Assembly (NCBI GenBank): GCA_014239455.1
Contig: JAAZYV010000001.1
Coordinates: 1-64,000 of the forward strand
Source of the DNA: Paracoccaceae bacterium
GTDB lineage: Bacteria; Pseudomonadota; Alphaproteobacteria; Rhodobacterales; Rhodobacteraceae
DNA length: 64,000 nt
Reading direction: 5' to 3'
Part shown: in pieces, positions 37,504 through 45,729 of the stretch
Numbering within the stretch: position 1 is the stretch's first letter
How the letters are laid out: every line of letters starts with the position of its first letter
The notes under the pieces: model-generated
The model's input: the letters and a program-made list of their open reading frames with translations, nothing else
What the model was told of the DNA's origin: nothing
Database searches by the model: none
Position numbers and translations under genes: made by a program

Positions 37504-38061
37504 CTAGTCAATATTCAGGTTTCTTGCAATGAATTTTTGTAAATGTTCCTCGCCATTGTAGCCTTCCAATAAAACCCAATCAAGAAGCAGGTTTGTCGTT
37601 CCTTTTGCAAAGGCACCGGGCATAGTAACTACGGCAGCTTTGGGAGCGGTTAAGTTTTCTGGAACATTTTTAGGTAAAAACATCATTGTTGGAGTAAACA
37701 TAACGCCCCATTTCTGAACGATGTCTTTTTCTGGTAGAGTTTGACCGTCAAAGTCAGTGACCTCCAGGTCTCCAAAGATATTGATTCTTATAACAAAAAA
37801 ATCTTCTTGAAGCTTGCTTGCTATTTCAGGCACCGAATACACTTTCTCATGCATTCGCTTGCAGTACCCGCAGCCCTTTTGTTCAAATAAAATGAGCAAC
37901 CTTTTTTGATTATCGCTGGCTTCCTCTAAATCTTCGCGAAGATCCATGAAGGTAGTAGTTATCCAAGGCTCTTCATAGAGTCCATCTTCTCCAAGTTTTG
38001 CACCATGAGCAGTCCAGGCTAAGAAAGAAATTAAAATAGTTAGTTTTAAGAATCGGAACAT
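37504..38061 (-). CDS. soxW: SoxW-like periplasmic thioredoxin
   Basis: 185 residues with signal peptide (LTILISFLAWTAHGA) and CGYC redox motif at 64-67 in a thioredoxin fold (FTPTMMFLP cis-Pro region). In Paracoccus SoxW is reduced by SoxV and keeps Sox cysteines reduced. Gene order supports soxW; a generic DsbC/DsbE-like role is the alternative. Confidence 0.85.
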   Translation of the reverse strand: MFRFLKLTILISFLAWTAHGAKLGEDGLYEEPWITTTFMDLREDLEEASDNQKRLLILFEQKGCGYCKRMHEKVYSVPEIASKLQEDFFVIRINIFGDLEVTDFDGQTLPEKDIVQKWGVMFTPTMMFLPKNVPENLTAPKAAVVTMPGAFAKGTTNLLLDWVLLEGYNGEEHLQKFIARNLNID

Positions 38062-38099
38062 TTTTTCTTATGGAAGCAAATCTAGAATTTTCTGTGAAT

Positions 38100-38840
38100 T
38101 TAACCTATCTGAGAGAAAATGGGAAATGATTCCATTAACCATATGGAAATAATTGACATGTTATTGCTAGCAATCAATGCTGCAAAGATTAATAGAAAGA
38201 TCCCCATACTTTTTTCCAAATACGCTATGGAAGATCGGTTTTGTTGAACAAGTGACAGAAAAGGTTGAGAAAAAAGAGAAGCTAAAACGAAAGGGAAAGT
38301 CATAAAAATTCCATAAGTCACTAGTAATAAAGCACCGTGTAAGAGGCTATCTTTATCAGCAGCGATGAACAAAACAGCGGCGAGGGCGGGACCGACACAT
38401 GGAGTCCAACCAAACCCAAAAGCTAAACCCATGACATAACTTCCCAAAAACCTAGAAGGGGCTAGATTGCTGGAGATGCGAAACTCCCTGTAGAGGAATG
38501 AAAACTTAAGTAAACCAAGGAAATGTATCGCAAAAATAGTTAATATTATGGCAGCTAGAATGCTGAGCTCAGATCTGAATTCTCTGAAAATTTGTCCGAT
38601 AGTTGAGGCCGCTAGCCCCATCATCATGAATATCGTAACTATCCCGAGGGAAAAAAATACTGTGTTTAATAGGAGTTTTTTTCTAATGGTATTGGAAAAG
38701 GCCCCCTCATTCCTGAATTCCTCCATAGTGATTCCTGCAAGATAGCAAAGGTAAAATGGCACTAGCGGTAACACACAGGGGGAAAAAAAGGAGAGTAGTC
38801 CTGCTAAGGCTGCACCACCATAGCTAATACTGAAATCCAT
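38100..38840 (-). CDS. soxV: CcdA/DsbD-type membrane protein (SoxV)
   Basis: 246 residues, six membrane helices. The conserved FFSPCVLPLVPFYLCYLAG (about 18-36) and FGFGWTPCVGPALAAVL near 144 hold the pair of cysteines that carries electrons across the membrane. Known as CcdA in cytochrome c maturation and SoxV in sox clusters; position beside soxW favours SoxV. Head of the minus-strand sox unit. Confidence 0.88.
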   Translation of the reverse strand: MDFSISYGGAALAGLLSFFSPCVLPLVPFYLCYLAGITMEEFRNEGAFSNTIRKKLLLNTVFFSLGIVTIFMMMGLAASTIGQIFREFRSELSILAAIILTIFAIHFLGLLKFSFLYREFRISSNLAPSRFLGSYVMGLAFGFGWTPCVGPALAAVLFIAADKDSLLHGALLLVTYGIFMTFPFVLASLFSQPFLSLVQQNRSSIAYLEKSMGIFLLIFAALIASNNMSIISIWLMESFPIFSQIG

Positions 38841-38923
38841 TGTTCCCTCAGTTTTTTATTTCGCTGGTCTATAGTGGCTGATATATAATATCTTTAAAGG
38901 GATAAACAATAGGTCTTCTAATT
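38841..38923. promoter_or_regulatory. Divergent soxV/soxS promoter region
   Basis: An 83-nt gap between divergent soxV and soxS. On the minus strand, TTGTTT and TATATA are 16 nt apart; on the plus strand a TATAAT lies about 40 nt before soxS with a poor -35. The whole sox unit could be driven from here. No SoxR-type regulator gene is present in the window. Confidence 0.35.
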
Positions 38924-39304
38924 ATGATTTCAAATGTTTCTAGGGCTAGGACTTTATTTTTATCTTTCTTGCTGGCGTTAAGCTTAATAGAGACTATGCG
39001 TGCCGAAAGTCCTAACTTAGGTTTATTGATGATTGATGACACGGCTTGCCCTTATTGTGAGCTTTGGGATGAGGAAATTGGTTATATGTACTTTAAAACC
39101 CAAGAAGGTAAATTGGCCCCATTGATCAGACATCATTATGGTGAAAAATTACCGCAAAACATAGAATTGCTGTCAGAACCAGTTGTTACCCCGACCTTTA
39201 TATTGCTGGAAAATAATAAAGAACGTTTTAGGATCGAAGGATATCCAGGAGAGGAGTTTTTCTGGTCTTTTTTATCTGAATATATCATGCAAGCAAAAAA
39301 ATGA
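38924..39304 (+). CDS. soxS: SoxS-like periplasmic thioredoxin-fold protein
   Basis: 126 residues, signal peptide (LFLSFLLALSLIETMRAE) and CPYC at 42-45 in ACPYCELWDEEIG. The later PVVTPTFILLE holds the cis-proline. SoxS of Paracoccus reactivates the SoxY carrier by reduction. Divergent from the sox unit, as soxRS is in other bacteria, but without soxR. Confidence 0.75.
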   Translation: MISNVSRARTLFLSFLLALSLIETMRAESPNLGLLMIDDTACPYCELWDEEIGYMYFKTQEGKLAPLIRHHYGEKLPQNIELLSEPVVTPTFILLENNKERFRIEGYPGEEFFWSFLSEYIMQAKK

Positions 39305-39388
39305 AAAATTAATGAAGAAATTTTCTTTTGCTTAGAAGATTGGTATCTTTCTTGCAAAATCTCCGCAATACTACAGGAGATATCACCG

Positions 39389-39586
39389 ATGAAAACAAGA
39401 GAACCCTCAGATTTAATAGTAGAAGTTTTTGCTATCGCAGTTTCAGAATTAGTTGCCCTTGGTCTTTCAAGAGAAGAAGCGGTGTTGGGTTTGTTGAGTC
39501 AAGCTGCTGTGCAAGTTAATCCAGGAGCAATGGTGCATGCTGCGGTGTTACACCAAAAGTTTCATTCTGATTTTGTTGACAGTTAG
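39389..39586 (+). CDS. Hypothetical small protein
   Basis: 65 residues, with CAGGAGA before the ATG. Mostly helical (VEVFAIAVSELVALGLSREEAVLGLLSQAA) with no signal or membrane anchor. Similar small helical proteins occur in marine Alphaproteobacteria, but I cannot name the family. 84 nt after soxS. Confidence 0.65.
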   Translation: MKTREPSDLIVEVFAIAVSELVALGLSREEAVLGLLSQAAVQVNPGAMVHAAVLHQKFHSDFVDS

Positions 39587-39679
39587 GTTGGACCATTTAT
39601 TGTGGTGAACTCCAGATTGTTCTAAAAAATTAGACCTGGTGTTCAATTTCATAGAAGCATTTTCCTCGGAAAGGAAGTA

Positions 39680-40363
39680 TCAAAAACCTATGAAATCAGC
39701 TATTTCCGCTATAGAAGCCCGTTCGGTTTTTAGAGTATTTATTCGGTTATTATTGTCCATATAACCCATCGCAATTCCGCAAAATAACATTAGGTTTTTT
39801 GGTGCACTCACATGTTTCTGCACCAATTGATGAAATACAGCCCAAGATTCTAGTGCACAGGTATCCAAACCATATTCTTTTGCAAGCAGAAAAATGTTTT
39901 GTAAATACATTCCTACGTCTGACCATTGAGCCCCCCCCATATTCCTATCAATGAAAACAAACAAACCAACTGGGGCGTCAAATAATTTAAAATTTCTGGC
40001 AAATTGCTCCTTACGTTTTTCTTTTTGTTCCCGGCCAATATTAAGAATTGAGTATAGATCCTCTCCGCATTTAAACCGTCTTCCCGTGTAGGGTTCTGCT
40101 AATTCTTTTGGATAAACAGGATATTCAGCTGTATGACCTTTAGGAAATAACTTTAGTTCTTGTTCAACTTCCATCAACAAATTTCTTAATGCATTTCCAC
40201 TTACAGCAAATAAATGCCAAGGTTGTAAATTACCTCCCGACGGAGATCTTGTAGCTTTTTCCAAAATGGTTTTTATTTGTGTTAGGTTCACGCATTTTGA
40301 CGAAAAAGCTCGACAACTTATTCTTTTTTCAATTGCTTGAGACACTCGCATGAAATTTTGCAA
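39680..40363 (-). CDS. Nitroreductase family protein
   Basis: 227 residues, FMN-dependent fold. Typical blocks are KRISCRAF near 13, ATRSPSGGNLQPWHLFAV (about 37-54) for FMN and substrate, and LAKEYGLDTCALESW near 160 in the C-terminal half. Family enzymes reduce nitroaromatics, quinones or enones with NAD(P)H; substrate not known. Start could be ATG at 40351. Convergent with the small gene before it. Confidence 0.88.
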   Translation of the reverse strand: MQNFMRVSQAIEKRISCRAFSSKCVNLTQIKTILEKATRSPSGGNLQPWHLFAVSGNALRNLLMEVEQELKLFPKGHTAEYPVYPKELAEPYTGRRFKCGEDLYSILNIGREQKEKRKEQFARNFKLFDAPVGLFVFIDRNMGGAQWSDVGMYLQNIFLLAKEYGLDTCALESWAVFHQLVQKHVSAPKNLMLFCGIAMGYMDNNNRINTLKTERASIAEIADFIGF

Positions 40364-40462
40364 CCCGATTAGAGCTAATTTACAACAACAGTTAGTAAAC
40401 TAAAGATAGCGAAGGTGCAAACCGACTTTTATGAATTCCTAATTAGTAGGCTATTTATTTAT

Positions 40463-41359
40463 TTATTTGAACTGGAGTTCTCTTACATCCCAATAACCAT
40501 CGGTAGCTTTAAGTCTGATATTTGACTCAATAATTTCAAAGATATCAGAACCTTCATGATCGAAAGCAAAAATATCAGCTCCATTATCGATAAGAGTAAA
40601 AATTATTGAAGAATGTTTATTCCATTTTGCAGCCTCGTGAAGTGGAGTTCTCCCCATATCAGCTCCGGCATTAACTTCTCCACCTGCATTTATTATAGAT
40701 TCAATTACTTTAGGATTTGTATTCCAGCCAGCCGCTCCATGAAGTGGCGTAATTCCATAGGTAGTTTTTGCATTAGCCTCAGCACCTGCATTCAAAAGGA
40801 GCATAATTTTCTTTAAAGAACCAAATGGAGCAGCCAAATGTAGAGGAGTTCTATTCATGTCATCTACAGCATTTACCGTAGCTCCAGATTGTATGAGTAA
40901 TTTGACTACGTCGTCATTTTTGTTGAACTTAGTACTATGTAGAGGAGACCAATCATTCTTATTTTTAGCATTGATATTGGCGCCTGCTCTTATAAGGGTT
41001 TCTAAGACTAAGGGGTTTGGATTTCTCATGGCTGCATCGTGAAGGGGGGTGCCCCCCGAAGCATTTCTGGCATCCAAATTAGCTCCAGCCTGAATTAATA
41101 ATTTGATTACTTTTGGATTTTGATTGTATTGAGCTGCCAAATGGAGTGGTGTTCTTCCCATAGAATCCCTTGTTTGTAGGCTCTTTCCTTTGTTAAGACA
41201 GGCAATAATTTTTTCTGACCTCACAGTTTCCCAATAGGGCTTAATTTGAAGGATTGGATTACCTTCTGTCCACTCAGAACAAGGCTCCGATTTGGCTGCC
41301 CCGAGAAACAAAGGGTTGAAGAGCAGTAGCGTACTAAGAATCAATTTTTTAAATGTCAT
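40463..41359 (-). CDS. Secreted ankyrin-repeat protein
   Basis: 298 residues from ATG 41359, chosen because a signal peptide (KKLILSTLLLFNPLFLGAAK) then starts the protein; the longer frame to 41488 would read into the riboswitch region. At least six ankyrin repeats follow (for example GRTPLHLAAQYNQNPKVIKLLIQAG), each with the TPLH core. Likely a periplasmic protein-binding protein. Divergent from thiBPQ; its promoter shares the 41438-41443 AT box region. Confidence 0.85.
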   Translation of the reverse strand: MTFKKLILSTLLLFNPLFLGAAKSEPCSEWTEGNPILQIKPYWETVRSEKIIACLNKGKSLQTRDSMGRTPLHLAAQYNQNPKVIKLLIQAGANLDARNASGGTPLHDAAMRNPNPLVLETLIRAGANINAKNKNDWSPLHSTKFNKNDDVVKLLIQSGATVNAVDDMNRTPLHLAAPFGSLKKIMLLLNAGAEANAKTTYGITPLHGAAGWNTNPKVIESIINAGGEVNAGADMGRTPLHEAAKWNKHSSIIFTLIDNGADIFAFDHEGSDIFEIIESNIRLKATDGYWDVRELQFK

Positions 41360-41414
41360 TTCTACACTTTCAACACAGTATATCACTGAATGAACGACAC
41401 AGGAGGTTATTCTT

Positions 41415-41443
41415 TTAATAGTAAACACGCAATCTATTATAAT
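41415..41443 (+). promoter_or_regulatory. Candidate thiBPQ promoter
   Basis: TTAATA (41415-41420), 17 nt, TATAAT (41438-41443). Transcription would begin near 41450 and cover the whole riboswitch. A second weaker pair TTGAAA (41456-41461)/TAATGT lies just downstream. The -10 also reads TATAAT on the minus strand, which could serve the ankyrin gene. Confidence 0.42.
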
Positions 41444-41489
41444 GATAAAAAGTAGTTGAAAATTTTGTTCAAGTAGATAATGTGACAAA

Positions 41490-41580
41490 TAACCTCGGGG
41501 TGCCTCTATACTGGCTGAGATGAAAATTTCAAACCCGTTGAACCTGAACCGGTTAGTGTCGGCGTAGGAAAGGTCTGAAA
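41490..41580 (+). ncRNA. TPP riboswitch (thi-box)
   Basis: Conserved blocks of the TPP aptamer are present in order: CTCGGGGTGCC (from 41494), CTGAGA (41515-41520), ACCCGTTGAACCTGAAC (about 41533-41549), and GGCGTAGGAAAGGT (41561-41574). It lies in the leader of thiBPQ and should shut down uptake when thiamine pyrophosphate is plentiful. Downstream, CTTAG/CTAAG (about 41582-41605) followed by TTTTATT is a weak candidate expression platform. Confidence 0.93.
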
Positions 41581-41628
41581 CCTTAGCTTCCGTCCATACT
41601 AAGTAATTTTATTGCTAGGGATTTTGTA

Positions 41629-42618
41629 ATGCAAAAAAACAAAATATTACTGTCAATAATTTTTCTATTTGTATTTAATTTTACCGCCCAGGCTTCATCA
41701 ATTTTGACTGTTTATGCACCCGATTACTTTGCTTCCGAATGGGGTCCAGGGCCCAAGATTAAAAAAGCTTTTGAAAATTTTTGTAGCTGTAAATTACAAT
41801 TTGTTCCAGGTGACCCCCTGTCACGCCTTGGGTTAGAAGGAAGTAAAACCAAAGCAGATATTCTGATTGGTTTGAACTCTGACGCTACCTTGAAAGCCAG
41901 AAATTTACAATTGCTAGCCCCCCACAATATTTTAGATCCGATGCCAGAGCTTCCAATTGATTGGAGCGACAATCTGTTCTTACCTTTCAATTGGAGCTAT
42001 GTTTCATTTGTCTTTGACAATACTAAAATTGTTGATCCTCCAAAAACATTTGTTGATCTTGCCAATGATCCTCGAGATTATAAAATCATAATACAAGACC
42101 CCAGAACTTCACCAGCTGGATTAGCACTAATTTTATGGATTAAGGTAATTTATGGTAATAAGGCTTCCGAGATTTGGTCTAAATTGTCAGAAAAGATTTT
42201 GACAGTTACAAAAGGTTGGTCTGAAGCTTATGGAATGTTCGCAGCTGGTGAATCTGAGATGGTACTATCTTTCTCTACATCACCAGCATATCATCAAATC
42301 ATAGAAGATGATTATACAAAGTCCGCTCTTATCTTGGAGGAAGGCCATTATGTTTATCTCGAACTTGCAGCTAAGGTGAAAGGATCCAAAAACTTTGGTT
42401 TAGCCGATGAATTTATGAAATTCATTTTATCACCAGATTTTCAAAGCATAATTCCACTTACAAATTGGTCATACCCAGTCAAGCTTCGGGAAAGCAGCTG
42501 GCCGCCAGAGTTTCAAGATTTACCCTATCCCACCAAAGCTTTGTTCTTGAATGAGGATGAAGCCAGTAAACTTATTCCAATCGCGTTAGATGAATGGCTC
42601 ACCGTAATGTCAAGATAA
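41629..42618 (+). CDS. thiB: Thiamine ABC transporter, substrate-binding protein
   Basis: 329 residues with signal peptide to about residue 22 (SIIFLFVFNFTAQA). Opening LTVYAPDYFASEWGPGPKIK and LIGLNSDA match thiamine/Fe3+ type binding proteins, and PPKTFVDLAND, SPAGLALILWIKVIYG, GWSEAYGMFAAGESEMVLSF and NWSYPV-type end match ThiB. Delivers thiamine or TPP to ThiP in the membrane. Directly behind the riboswitch; overlaps thiP by 25 nt. Confidence 0.92.
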   Translation: MQKNKILLSIIFLFVFNFTAQASSILTVYAPDYFASEWGPGPKIKKAFENFCSCKLQFVPGDPLSRLGLEGSKTKADILIGLNSDATLKARNLQLLAPHNILDPMPELPIDWSDNLFLPFNWSYVSFVFDNTKIVDPPKTFVDLANDPRDYKIIIQDPRTSPAGLALILWIKVIYGNKASEIWSKLSEKILTVTKGWSEAYGMFAAGESEMVLSFSTSPAYHQIIEDDYTKSALILEEGHYVYLELAAKVKGSKNFGLADEFMKFILSPDFQSIIPLTNWSYPVKLRESSWPPEFQDLPYPTKALFLNEDEASKLIPIALDEWLTVMSR

Positions 42619-44171
42619 ACACCAATAATATAATTTTTACACTATCGCTTCTATTTCTCACGTTCATGACAATAGGTGCTATGGTCTTTACACTTATGTG
42701 GTCTGGGGAAAGACCAGTTTTATTATCTAGTTATGAACTTACTGTTCTTATTTTTACCTTGAAACAAGCCATATTGTCGTCCACTTTAAGTTGCTTTTTG
42801 GCAATTCCCATTTCTAGAGCGCTATTCAGAAGAAATTTTTTCTTAAAAGAATATTTAATCAGTTTTTTAGGAATTCCCTTTATTTTACCAGTTATTTCTG
42901 CAATTTTTGGTCTCATCTTAGTTTTTGGTAATAACGGTCTCTTGAACTCTTTCTTAGTGCTCCTAGGTCTACCCAAATTAACAATTTATGGACTATCAGG
43001 AATTCTTATAGCCCATGTTTTTTTTAATCTACCTTTAGCTTTAAGAATTTTGCTACTTGCCTGGAATGAAATTCCAAACGAGCAATTCAAACTGGCAGCT
43101 TCTCTAGATTTTACAAGAGCTGATTTTTTTCGTCATATTGAATTACCAATGTTAAGATCTGCTCTTCCCGGTTTATTACTTTTGATTTTTTTGATTTGTG
43201 TCACGAGCTTTTCTATTGCTCTGACTTTGGGTGGTGGCCCAAGTTCAACAACATTGGAGGTTGCAATTTATCAGGCTTTACGCTTTGAGCTAGATTTTTC
43301 TAAAGCTGCCTCTTTAGCCTGTTTTCAGTTCATTATATGTGGTTCAATCGCTCTTATTTTGTTAATGACAGGTAAAAGAAGTTCGTCTTTCAAGGCATTG
43401 GACTTAACAGTTAAGACCTATAATTCCCCATTTTTTACAAAAGGAATATTCGATTACATGTGGATTCTTCTAATTTGTTGTTTTTTGTTAGTTCCACTCT
43501 TGCTATTATTTTACTATGGACTGACTGGTTTGTTCGAACTCCAAACCACTGTTTATTTGGCGGCAATAAATTCATTGATACTCTCAATTTTATCGGGTTT
43601 TTTTGGAGTACTTATTGCATTTTCCATTTCTTTATGGGTTGGGACTTCAGTATCTAATGCTTACGGCAAATACGTAGAAATTCTGAGTATCTTTATTTTG
43701 GCTTCTTCCCCTATAGTTATGGGAACGGGTGTCTTTCTTATGTTAAAATCAATTATTTCTTTTGAATACCTTACACCATTATTAGTTATCTGCGTAAATG
43801 TGACCATGAGCTTACCTTTCATGTTGCGTGCATTAATCCCTGCAGTAAGTATAGTTGAACAAGATCTAGGACGATTGGCTGACAGCTTGAACATCAAGGG
43901 AGTTGATAGGATAAGAAACATCATTTTTCCAAGGGTAGCTTCAGCTATAGGACTCTCTTTTGGGATAGGTTCAGCTTTATCGATGGGAGATCTAGGGGTA
44001 ATAACATTTTTTTCATTTGGTGAATTTCAAACATTGCCTTTGGCGGTATACAGATTGATGCTCTCCTACCGCGTTGAACATGCTATCAGTGCTGCCTTAT
44101 TGCTTATCATTATCTGCTTCTTCCTTTTTCATTTCTTTAACCTTCTGGGAAAGTATTATGCTTCGCGTTAG
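42594..44171 (+). CDS. thiP: Thiamine ABC transporter, permease
   Basis: 525 residues, fused double permease with about twelve membrane helices and two EAA-type loops (AASLDFTRADFFRHIELP near 166 and ADSLNIKGVDRIRNIIFP near 429). Typical of ThiP. The two EAA loops contact ThiQ. Overlaps both neighbours. Confidence 0.92.
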   Translation: MAHRNVKINTNNIIFTLSLLFLTFMTIGAMVFTLMWSGERPVLLSSYELTVLIFTLKQAILSSTLSCFLAIPISRALFRRNFFLKEYLISFLGIPFILPVISAIFGLILVFGNNGLLNSFLVLLGLPKLTIYGLSGILIAHVFFNLPLALRILLLAWNEIPNEQFKLAASLDFTRADFFRHIELPMLRSALPGLLLLIFLICVTSFSIALTLGGGPSSTTLEVAIYQALRFELDFSKAASLACFQFIICGSIALILLMTGKRSSSFKALDLTVKTYNSPFFTKGIFDYMWILLICCFLLVPLLLLFYYGLTGLFELQTTVYLAAINSLILSILSGFFGVLIAFSISLWVGTSVSNAYGKYVEILSIFILASSPIVMGTGVFLMLKSIISFEYLTPLLVICVNVTMSLPFMLRALIPAVSIVEQDLGRLADSLNIKGVDRIRNIIFPRVASAIGLSFGIGSALSMGDLGVITFFSFGEFQTLPLAVYRLMLSYRVEHAISAALLLIIICFFLFHFFNLLGKYYASR

Positions 44172-44853
44172 AAACTTAAGAGCAGGCTATAACGACTTTG
44201 AACTTTGGGCAAATTTTTCCGTCCAAGAGCGTTCCTTAGTAGCCATTCTTGGACCTTCTGGGTCAGGAAAAACAACTTTAATAAATACCATTGCTGGTTT
44301 TGCGCCTGTCAATACTGGTGACATAGAATGGAAAGGAGGAAATATCACTGGTTTGTCCCCCGGGGAGAGGCCTATCAGCGTATTGTTTCAGGACCACAAT
44401 TTATTTCCGCATCTTAATGTAGAAAAAAATATTTCAATAGGATTGAAGGCCAACCTAAAACTGAAGCCTAACGAACAAGAGAAAGTATTCGAAACTATTA
44501 GAAAAGTGGGATTAGAGAAATACATCACAAAAAAGCCTTCTGAACTATCAGGAGGGCAAAGAACCCGGATAGCGCTGGCAAGAGTTATGCTTCGATGCAA
44601 ACCGTTGTTGTTATTGGATGAAGTTTTTTTAGGTTTAGGGCCGGCATTGCGGTTAGAAATGTTAGGCTTGATAATGGATTTTGTACAGGAAGAGAATATG
44701 ACACTGCTGATGGTCACTCATGACATAAATGATGCCATTAAATTGAATCAGAAAATTATTTTTGTACATGATGGCCAAGTTGTTAGTCCCATGGATATAG
44801 CCAAGTTCCTTGGTTCTTCTGATTTTAGGTTCAGAGAATATTTGGGAATTTGA
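44158..44853 (+). CDS. thiQ: Thiamine ABC transporter, ATPase
   Basis: 231 residues from ATG 44158, the start that gives the usual ThiQ N-terminus (MLRVRNLRAGYNDF) and overlaps thiP by 14 nt. Walker A GPSGSGKTT (32-40), Q-loop VLFQDHNLFPHLNV, signature LSGGQRTRIALARV (near 129), Walker B LLLLDEVFLGL and the switch His in MVTHD. Powers thiamine import. Confidence 0.93.
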   Translation: MLRVRNLRAGYNDFELWANFSVQERSLVAILGPSGSGKTTLINTIAGFAPVNTGDIEWKGGNITGLSPGERPISVLFQDHNLFPHLNVEKNISIGLKANLKLKPNEQEKVFETIRKVGLEKYITKKPSELSGGQRTRIALARVMLRCKPLLLLDEVFLGLGPALRLEMLGLIMDFVQEENMTLLMVTHDINDAIKLNQKIIFVHDGQVVSPMDIAKFLGSSDFRFREYLGI

Positions 44854-44903
44854 TAAAAAGAGTGTCTAATTTTTGTAAAAAAATAACCTTATATTAAATA
44901 TTT

Positions 44904-45509
44904 TCATTTCAGTTGAATTTTCAAAAGGTGTTTAGAAAATTCAAAATTTTTAAACTTATTCAGTAAGTCCATACCTAGTAGGGATTTTTTTGGACCTTCA
45001 AAATTCTTGGATACAACCAACAATTCTAATGTACCGAGTTGGAGATCATGTACTTTCACATCCTCAATGGTTACCTTTTCTGCAAAAATAGAACCATTTG
45101 CCGTCTCAAGCTGCGTCATTTCGGGTTGGACTTTTATATTCTGACCCAGGTAGGCTAGATCTTTTTTAGAAAGTAGAGTGCGTGTTGCTCCCGTATCGAC
45201 GAGGAATGTTGTTGGTATTTTATTTAATTCTAGGGTCAAATAAAAATGGCCATCAGGGGCTTTTTGAATGATTAGGTTGCCATTAGAGGATGCTTGTGAT
45301 TCGTATTGCTTATGGAGAATGTTTAAGCGAATATCAGTCCAAATATAGTAACAGGCTACCGCTCCGAAAAATATCAGAAACCAAATTGATAAATTTTGTA
45401 GGTTTTTATTCAGGTTGCTTCTATTAGATAGGAGAAATAACGCTAGTAAGATTACTAATATTACCACTAAATATAATAGGCTAGAAAAATTGACATTAGA
45501 AAAGTTCAT
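44904..45509 (-). CDS. Membrane-anchored retropepsin-like aspartic protease
   Basis: 201 residues. Two N-terminal hydrophobic segments (about 10-28 and 42-56), then a single retropepsin domain with TFLVDTGATRTLLS (catalytic D105, T, G) and flap/second-strand parts ending in LLGMDLLNKF. Matches the clan AA proteases common in Alpha- and Gammaproteobacteria (TIGR02281-like). Active as a dimer; targets are unknown. Convergent with thiQ. Confidence 0.85.
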   Translation of the reverse strand: MNFSNVNFSSLLYLVVILVILLALFLLSNRSNLNKNLQNLSIWFLIFFGAVACYYIWTDIRLNILHKQYESQASSNGNLIIQKAPDGHFYLTLELNKIPTTFLVDTGATRTLLSKKDLAYLGQNIKVQPEMTQLETANGSIFAEKVTIEDVKVHDLQLGTLELLVVSKNFEGPKKSLLGMDLLNKFKNFEFSKHLLKIQLK

Positions 45510-45603
45510 GCGAAATCTTAGGGCATTTTTAGGAACATTAATAGTTGAAGTGAGTTTTATAAGTATGGTTTAGGTTTTAATTAAACGCAGGGGATTCTGG
45601 TAA

Positions 45604-45623
45604 TTAGTTTAACGTTAAACTAA
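45604..45623. promoter_or_regulatory. Perfect 20-bp palindrome, likely operator
   Basis: TTAGTTTAAC followed directly by its reverse complement GTTAAACTAA, with a central CG. Such sites are typical of LacI-like or other dimeric repressors. It lies between the divergent protease gene (start 45509) and the dehydratase gene (start 45730). Confidence 0.6.
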
Positions 45624-45729
45624 ATTAAGAGTTTGATTTTAATAGTTCTAGATCTTTTTCAGTTTGTCAGTTAGTACTTGATGATGTATAAGGGATTGTC
45701 AAAAGTAGCATATATGGTGGTAAGCAGTT

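Noticed and set aside
41360..41488. N-terminal extension of the ankyrin gene
   Set aside because: It would place coding sequence up to the TPP riboswitch boundary and hide the clean signal peptide that starts at 41359.
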